A stretch of 37,039 bases of DNA, taken from positions 1-37,039 of the IMG/VR virus record IMGVR_UViG_3300042518_000260; one strand, written 5' to 3'. A model generated the notes under the pieces. That model saw only the letters and a program-made list of their open reading frames with translations. It ran no database searches and was not told the DNA's origin. This stretch comes from a virus. This document shows, one piece after another, positions 33,201-37,039 of this stretch; position 1 is the first letter of the stretch, and every line of letters begins with the position of its first letter. The position numbers were made by a program, and so were the translations under genes.

Positions 33201-34961
33201 TAGTGCAGAATTGCCTGAGGTATATGCCTGAGACAAAGTTGCAACATTAGCAGCCAATGTCTGAGCATTAGTATTGCTGTATGCAGATAGGTTATCAATA
33301 CGAGTAGCAAGAGCGGTATTGCCAGATGTATATGCTAGTGCTAATGTTGATACGTTAGCAGCCAATGATTGATTGTTGGTGTTTGTGTATGCACCCAGGT
33401 TGTCAATTCTTAGAGACAATGCGCTGTTAGCAGTTGTTACCGTAGTTGCTAGGGTAGCAATGTTTGCACCTTGTGATGCAGCATTAGTATTAGAATAAGA
33501 TGATAATGAATCCACTCTAGCAGAAACAGCAGTATTACCTGTAACATATGTCGCAGCAAGTGTTGAGATATTGGCGGCAATAGATGAAGCATTAGCATTT
33601 GAATATGCAGATAATGTATCTATTCTTGCTGTTATCGCAATATTAGTATTTGTAAGAGACTGTGTTTCACTCAAGAAGTAGGTATAGTTGTTACCTACAG
33701 TATTACTTACACCATTTGCATAAGTGAAGATTGAGTTTGCTAATGAGAATACATTATTTGTTAGACCAAGGGCACCAGCAATCTGTGCGTTTGCTACTTG
33801 TGATGCGGCATTTGTTGTGTTATAGATTGTTGATACAGCAGCGTTTGTTCTTTCAGAGATATCAACAATCTGTGCATATGCGTTGTTATAGTTCTGCCCG
33901 AAAACGTCAATCGAATTGTTAACGATACCATAGATTGTATTGGTTGTAGCATATACAGAGTTTGCGGCAGTATATACTGTTGTAATAGCAGAATTGGTAA
34001 TACCGTAGATAGTATTGACTTGGTTATATACAATGTTAGCCTGACCATAGATTAGGCTGGTAGATGTGTTAGTGATACCATAGATTGAGTTAACTGACTG
34101 ATAGACGCTGTTAGTCTGCTGGTTGATTGTTGAAACCGCAGTATTAACATATCCATATGAACTGTTAACAATACCATAGATTGAGTTAACCTGACCTGAG
34201 ATTACCTGAGTTACATTGTTAACAGTCTGTAGTGCAGTATTTGTAATACCATAGATGGTGTTGACCTGTCCATAAACCTGACTAATGCCAGTGTTAACTG
34301 TTTGGTAAATAGTATTAGTGATACCATAGATGGTGTTGACCTGTGTATTGATTATACCTGTATAAGTGTTAAGAGTATAGTAAATGTTATTTGCTGCGCC
34401 ATAAGCAGCGGCAATACCGATGTTTGATGCTTGATACGAAACATTGTATAGAGTATATACAATGTTCATCGTATTGCTATATGCGTTTATCGAATTTGCA
34501 AGATTGTTTGCTCGTGTATTAGCAGAAAAATATGCACCGTTAACTGAATGACTTAATCCGTTAGCAAGAGATTCTAGATATGCGAATCTAGCATTAGCGT
34601 TTTGTGATAGTGCAAGAATGTCAGCAGCAGCAGAATAGGTATTACTATTAGCGTTATAGATAGCGTCTAGTAGATCCTGAAAGTTTGTATTACCTACAGA
34701 AAGTGTGCTGAAGAGGCCAGAATTAGAAACAATTGAGTTAGCAACAAGAGAATTACTAATGGTGGAGTTTGAAACAGCACCACCACCATAGAATACATAT
34801 CCCGCAGTATCAACACTGAATACTGCGTTACCGTTTAGATTGAAATTTACAATCTTAGAGTTAGCACCATGTCCTGTGGACGTGATATTCATTCCTAGAC
34901 CAACAAGGTCTGTATTTGAGTTAGCCCAGATTCTTGTTAAGTTATCTATTCTTACTGTCAT
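27261..34961 (-). CDS. Giant repeat-containing tail fibre, 2,566 residues
   Basis: A very long fibre. The N-terminus (MTVRIDNLTRIWANSNTDLV) is followed by a VNTIYGITN-type repeat (about 190-360). Then come 25 units of a 36-residue repeat, of the form ATRIDNLSAYSNTN plus NVNTLAASYVSGN (about 440-1350). Next are a GG/ILEI-like domain (about 1361-1528), 12 more units (to about 1985) and a second GG/ILEI-like domain (about 1993-2197). A phage tip-fibre-like stretch follows (FSTANGLSAQWAVQASVGG to NVNIYGNLVVAGTIDNAQL). Last is an F5/8C-like sugar-binding module (about 2404-2529: AWAFDGSVTSTWIANW, KSLTIEGSNNRTSW). The GG domain is known from T4 gp35 and from eukaryotic FAM3 proteins. The ATG overlaps the PAAR gene stop. 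It is probably trimeric and receptor-binding. Confidence 0.9.
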   Translation of the reverse strand: MTVRIDNLTRIWANSNTDLVGLGMNITSTGHGANSKIVNFNLNGNAVFSVDTAGYVFYGGGAVSNSTISNSLVANSIVSNSGLFSTLSVGNTNFQDLLDAIYNANSNTYSAAADILALSQNANARFAYLESLANGLSHSVNGAYFSANTRANNLANSINAYSNTMNIVYTLYNVSYQASNIGIAAAYGAANNIYYTLNTYTGIINTQVNTIYGITNTIYQTVNTGISQVYGQVNTIYGITNTALQTVNNVTQVISGQVNSIYGIVNSSYGYVNTAVSTINQQTNSVYQSVNSIYGITNTSTSLIYGQANIVYNQVNTIYGITNSAITTVYTAANSVYATTNTIYGIVNNSIDVFGQNYNNAYAQIVDISERTNAAVSTIYNTTNAASQVANAQIAGALGLTNNVFSLANSIFTYANGVSNTVGNNYTYFLSETQSLTNTNIAITARIDTLSAYSNANASSIAANISTLAATYVTGNTAVSARVDSLSSYSNTNAASQGANIATLATTVTTANSALSLRIDNLGAYTNTNNQSLAANVSTLALAYTSGNTALATRIDNLSAYSNTNAQTLAANVATLSQAYTSGNSALAIRIDNLSAYSNTNSATQSANVFQLVSAFTNSNSSIALRIDGLASYANTNAASLAANVSTLATTVVTGNTALASRIDSLSSYSNTNAQSLAANVSTLTAAYTTGNSAIATRVDNLSAYSNTNAASLAANVNTLAASYVTGNSALAVRIDNLSSYSNTNSSQQSANISTLASTFTTANSSLALRIDGLSSYSNTNSQSLAANVSSLTAAYTSGNTALATRIDNLGVFSNTNNQSLAANINTLAASYVTGNSALATRIDNLGTYSNTNAQTLSANVNTLASSYVSGNSALATRIDNLGTFSNTNNQTMAANVNTLAASYVSSNSAITLRIDGMSSYSNTNAASLGANIATLATTVVAGNTALATRIDGISSYSNTNAQTLAANVNTLAASYVSGNSALATRIDSLSVYSNTNAAQQSANISTLAATYVTGNSALSLRIDNLGAYTNTNAASLAANISSLASAYTSDNTAIAIRIDSFSTFANNSANNNLISANVQTLVQAFSNSNTALSNRIDSLSAYSNTNAQVLSANVNTLAASYVSGNTALATRIDNLSTYSNNNNQTMAANVNTLAASYVSGNSALAIRIDNLSAYSNNNSAQQSANVTSLVSAFTNANSSITLRIDGMSSYSNTNAASLGANIATLATTVVSGNTALATRIDNLSAYGNTNNQLMSANINTLAATYVSGNSALSTRIDNLSSYGNTNNQLMAANINTLAASYVTGNSALATRIDNLSSYSNTNAQALSANISTLAATYTSSNSAFSLKLDTLSASFNNSIGNVRSFTVVSEGFQSTIPGTPGLFINGSQVSANSPSRSYNVWTIERSNAAVVAFSTFDVYSSGVNASNMALYLNGLDSTKLVAISTYDEPLTNRLTNGLDSAMYRCGASRIVFGSADFKLRSAYILVGIPGLGEGSGVETYSGAVNNDANAYSTFSFSIRDGFPVGLSGIALTSANISSLATTVVTSNSALSLRLDNLSSYANTNAASLGANISTLASTVVTGNSALATRIDNLSAFGNTNNQTMAANINTLAASYVTGNSALAVRIDNLGSYSNTNSQTLAANVNTLASSYVSGNTALATRIDNLGVFSNTNNQTMAANINTLAASYVSSNSAMSIRIDGLSSYGNTNSQTLAANINTLAASYVSGNTALATRIDNLGVFSNSNNQTMAANINTLAASYVSGNTALATRIDTLSTFSNTNNQTMAANINTLAASYVSGNTALATRIDNLGVFSNNNNQTMAANINTLAASYVSGNTALATRIDTLSTFSNTNNQTMAANINTLAASYVSGNTALATRIDTLSTFSNTNNQTMAANINTLAASYVSGNTALATRIDNLGVFSNNNNQTMAANINTLAASYVSGNTALATRIDNLGAYSNANARSLAANVSTLTAAYTTSNSALASSITTLTTRVGNVRNYVARSLGLNAWTSRGYPVNGKGGLYIDGSSTPVAPGAATSVQTSYNLYVINRANGNVVFSNYYDLFSAASTYGPLLASKLNSLDSNNVIVLTTFDEPSYYHLTYGVANAVYRCGGSRSTFAGTYFPPAAWGDTTWLLANLSDTRVQQWKFRSAYVLVGIPGLGEGTGLERYVGPADSSNESIAEVSFSIRDGYVTGLPGSGSTGEASISQVFSTANGLSAQWAVQASVGGTSGGLVFTGLQKADGSGEVYTLDINSNVNIYGNLVVAGTIDNAQLADFAASHSAMTSGTKNSGIASVDIRANSRVGIFASYSGSNDLNLSGGKLTVYADGYKALITPLQTSGALTTPVTTMTVFSGVYPTGKIALAGSVDQSNYYSYYYEQTNWEYVCAYGCAWLPVTRGYTTNYVGAWAFDGSVTSTWIANWSNTAKAWIQYQFTTQQQVSNVTLMAYSSAAGGTAARAPKSLTIEGSNNRTSWVVLNTINNLINWGDQEIRYLPTATSNSYNNWRVNVTSVVSGAETYLNMAEIGFMIYTPVLTFPRQVQFYADVEGAASTPTGSTTVYIVELSK
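28975..30360 (-). repeat. 108-bp tandem repeat array, second block
   Basis: Twelve in-frame 36-codon units of the fibre, each carrying a TRIDNL...NINTLAASYVS pattern. Units here are more alike than in the first block; some are nearly identical. The block lies between the two GG/ILEI-like domains. Confidence 0.9.
29143..29717 (-). repeat. 251-bp perfect direct repeat offset by 324 bp
   Basis: Bases 29143-29393 are identical to 29467-29717 by direct comparison. The offset of 324 equals three 108-bp units. The frame is preserved. It indicates recent duplication or gene conversion inside the fibre. Confidence 0.9.
30890..33640 (-). repeat. 108-bp tandem repeat array, first block
   Basis: Twenty-five 36-codon units by my count, more diverged than in the second block. 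Each unit has a core RIDxLxxYxNTN followed by a helix-like stretch ending in SYVxGN. One unit (near 31760, IRIDSFSTFANNSANNN) carries a small length variation. Confidence 0.88.
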
Positions 34962-35638
34962 TCAGATGTTACCACGTATCTTGAGTTGTAGTCCTGGCTT
35001 GGCTTACCAGTGAAATGTTGGTCAACTGCAATCACGCCTGCATCATCTGTAACGGCTACTATCATAACTTCTGTATAATCAACAGAAGTATTTGCAAGAT
35101 CATATGCATTGCTTCTTTCAAAATTTGTTAGGGTTAAACTGTTACCCGTATCCTGGCCAACTATAGTCTGTCCGGCTTGAGGTGTTTGGGATCCCATGTT
35201 TTGAATGACAGCAGATGCTTGACCGTTGCCAATGTTAATAAAATTCTTAACTTGTCCTACGACTTGACCATTGATAGAAACAAGTTCACCTATATTTAGA
35301 TCACCACCAGTAATGTTACCGAGGCCGCCGCCGGCCTTACCACCATATGCAAATACGCTAGATGAACCTTGTGCTGGATCTGTAGGGGAGAAAGGATGTT
35401 GAACGAGCCCTTGTGAATCGGGTGCGGCTCTGTCACCCATAGCAACGATTAACTTTTTACCACCAATGAAGATATTACCTGGACCATACTGCTGGATTAG
35501 ATCCCCACCATCATTGTGTGTATCTTTATCACCTTCAACAGCAGCGAGTTTACCATTCATAAAAACAGTGCTTTGACCCGTTACTTGAGTCAAAGCACCG
35601 CAATATCTTAGCATCTGATCAAGATGAACTGGTGGCAT
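34958..35638 (-). CDS. PAAR-like baseplate spike protein
   Basis: A 226-residue protein. Its first half has the repeating pattern of PAAR-type spike tips: GQSTVFMNGKLAAVEGDKDT, then NIFIGGKKLIVAMGDRAAPD. PAAR proteins sharpen the central spike of contractile tails and may carry effectors. The second half (NFINIGNGQASAVIQ and DYTEVMIVAVTDDAGVIAVD) is unrelated to that fold and may be an extension attaching the fibre or baseplate. Its start lies inside the 3' end of the dUTPase gene and its stop overlaps the fibre ATG, so the three genes are coupled. Confidence 0.75.
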   Translation of the reverse strand: MPPVHLDQMLRYCGALTQVTGQSTVFMNGKLAAVEGDKDTHNDGGDLIQQYGPGNIFIGGKKLIVAMGDRAAPDSQGLVQHPFSPTDPAQGSSSVFAYGGKAGGGLGNITGGDLNIGELVSINGQVVGQVKNFINIGNGQASAVIQNMGSQTPQAGQTIVGQDTGNSLTLTNFERSNAYDLANTSVDYTEVMIVAVTDDAGVIAVDQHFTGKPSQDYNSRYVVTSE

Positions 35639-36254
35639 TCTTTGGTGGTCTCCCTCTACCTCTCTTTACAGGAGGTGGCTCAATTTTCTTTAATGTATCA
35701 GGAATATTTATGACAACCATATCCTGCTTATTTGAAACTTCAGCAATTGTCGAAACGCCTGTTGATCCAAATCCACCTGCTCTATTAGACTTTGGCATAG
35801 GACGGACCGGGGTCTGTTCAATCACATACTCAACGTTCTTAACTAGTTCTGCTTGTGCAATTCTGTCACCTTCATTGATAGTGATAGAGTTCTCTGAAAT
35901 GTTATGTAGCAATACAAACAGTTCATCAGTGTAATCAGCATCGATAACACCTTCAGCATTAGCAAGAACCAAACCCTGCTTGAGAGACATACCAGAACGA
36001 GCATGAACACGAACCGAATATCCTTCAGGAATAATCAGAATCATTCCAGTAGGTACGAGGATTCTATCACCAGGACTAATAGTCAAAGCACCAGATGAAT
36101 ATAGTCTGGTGACTGGCTTGTTCTTACCCGAATAGCCTTTGATCTCTCTTTTACCAACACCCTGAAATGCTAGATCGAAACATGCAGCATGAGCAGTTTG
36201 ATGTGCCGGCATTCTAACGCTAGGATGGGTTCTAAAAACTTTCAATGTTTCCAT
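35619..36254 (-). CDS. dut: dUTPase with AT-hook-like C-terminal tail
   Basis: A 211-residue enzyme that hydrolyses dUTP to dUMP, keeping uracil out of DNA and feeding thymidylate synthesis. The conserved motifs are AHAACFDLAF (1), ARSGMSLKQGL (2), EGVIDADYTDELFVLL (3, catalytic Asp), EGDRIAQAEL (4) and NRAGGFGSTG (5, at 157-166). The trimeric dUTPase family usually ends just after motif 5; here about 45 residues follow, ending EPPPVKRGRGRPPKNATSSS, which contains an AT-hook-like GRGRP. The tail may bind AT-rich DNA or another replisome part; that is inference. The gene overlaps the PAAR gene by 20 bases. Confidence 0.93.
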   Translation of the reverse strand: METLKVFRTHPSVRMPAHQTAHAACFDLAFQGVGKREIKGYSGKNKPVTRLYSSGALTISPGDRILVPTGMILIIPEGYSVRVHARSGMSLKQGLVLANAEGVIDADYTDELFVLLHNISENSITINEGDRIAQAELVKNVEYVIEQTPVRPMPKSNRAGGFGSTGVSTIAEVSNKQDMVVINIPDTLKKIEPPPVKRGRGRPPKNATSSS

Positions 36255-36269
36255 AACAAACTCACTTTC

Positions 36270-36683
36270 TTATTCTGATTCTGTAAACTTCTTCTTGCCG
36301 AGAGAATACTTTTGAACAAGGTTCCACTCTGGCTTTTCGCTATATGAAATGATCTTAATTCTATTCAGAGGTGTAAGAGGATCAGCACTCTTGGCTGGTT
36401 CAACCAGAGTAACTAGTCCCCACTCTGCTAAAAGATTTGCAATCGTGTTACGACGACCTTTATCTTCATCTGAAAAATCTGTAGACTTACCATCAAGCAT
36501 GAACATTTCTTTGAAATGCACTAGGTAATAGTGACCTTGCTTGTGTAGTATGTGACATGACTGATACAGGGTTTTGTCTTTCTTAGACGCTACACCTATA
36601 CGTGTCAATGTCTCTTTAACCTTTAAAAAGGCCTGAGGGTCGGGGAGTTTAACTTCCACGAACTCGTCTAGGTTTACTGTCAT
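36270..36683 (-). CDS. regA: RegA translational repressor
   Basis: RegA binds the ribosome sites of many early phage mRNAs and blocks translation. The 137-residue protein closely follows T4 RegA: DPQAFLKVKETLTRIGVASK, DKTLYQSCHILHKQGHYYLV, HFKEMFMLDGKSTDFSDEDK, GRRNTIANLLAEWGLVTLVE, and the C-terminal RIKIISYSEKPEWNLVQKYS. The ATG at 36683 is chosen because the in-frame GTG three codons upstream is part of the AAGGTG ribosome site. It overlaps gp62 by 35 bases. Confidence 0.96.
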   Translation of the reverse strand: MTVNLDEFVEVKLPDPQAFLKVKETLTRIGVASKKDKTLYQSCHILHKQGHYYLVHFKEMFMLDGKSTDFSDEDKGRRNTIANLLAEWGLVTLVEPAKSADPLTPLNRIKIISYSEKPEWNLVQKYSLGKKKFTESE

Positions 36684-37039
36684 TTGTGCCACCTTTATGA
36701 ATACGTTTTCTTATTTCTTCTATCTGGTCGGCATTCAGTAAAACCATAACCTCTTTAGCCCTTTCATTTGAGTAGTTGTAATACTCTTTAATGGCCTCTA
36801 GATCATCGATGGTCTCACGTTTCTGCCATGGTCTAAATGGACGCTTATATCCACGTATGGTATTTAGTAAATAGTGGTATTGCATATCGGCTGGCAAACT
36901 TGGAAACCTATTCATTTCATTTGCTTGTAATGCACAATCGTAGTGAAACGAGAGAGCCCGGTTCACTACAAAAGCGGTATAGTCTTTTTCGTTTTCCAAG
37001 ACATCCTTCTTAGTTTGAAGGATGCTTGGAATGATATCT
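36649..37039 (-). CDS. 62: Clamp-loader small subunit gp62, 5' end beyond window
   Basis: The frame is open to the right edge, with about 13 residues (IIPSILQTKKDV) preceding the first in-window start codon, a TTG that is probably internal. The visible 130 residues include EKDYTAFVVNRALSFHYDC and RFPSLPADMQYHYLLNTIRG, then KEYYNYSNERAKEVMVLL. This is the pattern of gp62 in cyanophage-type T4 relatives, the partner of gp44 that loads the gp45 sliding clamp. Its position directly before regA fits the T4-like order 44-62-regA. The N-terminus is missing only because of the window edge. Confidence 0.88.
   Translation of the reverse strand, partial: DIIPSILQTKKDVLENEKDYTAFVVNRALSFHYDCALQANEMNRFPSLPADMQYHYLLNTIRGYKRPFRPWQKRETIDDLEAIKEYYNYSNERAKEVMVLLNADQIEEIRKRIHKGGTNDSKPRRVRGS

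Noticed and set aside
29620-33231. Several plus-strand open frames in the fibre region
   Set aside because: They repeat with the 108-bp period and are reverse readings of the fibre array.

Overview
This window is part of the genome of a T4-superfamily myovirus. The core genes are recognisable one by one and lie in the order clamp-loader subunit gp62, RegA, (dUTPase, PAAR-like tip, fibre, glycan block, accessory genes), DNA polymerase gp43, UvsX, helicase gp41, all on the minus strand. The LSm-like protein ahead of gp43, the small HSP20 and the tandem-repeat fibre resemble the cyanophage/pelagiphage branch more than coliphage T4. There are no photosynthesis genes. A complete acyl-CoA dehydrogenase and a Bfd-type [2Fe-2S] protein suggest a heterotrophic host, perhaps a marine or freshwater alphaproteobacterium; the host is inference. 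No tRNA gene, CRISPR array, insertion sequence or integrase was seen. No stretch longer than about 300 bases lacks a gene.

Layout, left to right. (1) 1-6866: replication operon on the minus strand, read from a consensus sigma70-type promoter at 6890-6917: Bfd-like protein, three small conserved proteins, gp43, a small protein, UvsX, a small protein, gp41 and the start of another gene. (2) 6919-7732: lysis region. An overlapping i-spanin/o-spanin pair forms the only two plus-strand genes and runs convergently into a holin-like gene. (3) 7780-9748: small secreted proteins and an AAA+ ATPase behind a second promoter. (4) 9808-13674: a dense run of small genes, many overlapping, several with signal peptides or single membrane segments, with a third promoter at 12247-12275 preceded by dyad repeats. 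(5) 13219-15504: the acyl-CoA dehydrogenase, flanked by a 55-codon gene and, further downstream, a 38-codon gene that copies the dehydrogenase's C-terminal tail. (6) 15501-26059: twelve tightly overlapping genes for nucleotide-sugar and glycan modification (epimerase, UDP-sugar dehydrogenase, 4,6-dehydratase, two methyltransferases, 2OG-Fe(II) oxygenase, GT2, GT10 fucosyltransferase-like and other transferase-like proteins). (7) 26083-26760: a strong hairpin terminator, HSP20 and its own promoter. (8) 26757-35638: tail region with a tail-assembly-chaperone-like protein, a 2,566-residue fibre and a PAAR-like spike protein. (9) 35619-37039: dUTPase with an AT-hook-like tail, RegA, and gp62 cut by the window edge.

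Working together: gp62, RegA, gp43, UvsX and gp41 replicate and recombine phage DNA, and dUTPase keeps uracil out of it. The fibre, PAAR protein and chaperone belong to the tail. The glycan block probably builds or decorates a surface polysaccharide or virion glycan. The dehydrogenase is the main candidate metabolic gene. The most unusual feature is the pairing of the full dehydrogenase with the separate mini-gene derived from its last ~35 residues.
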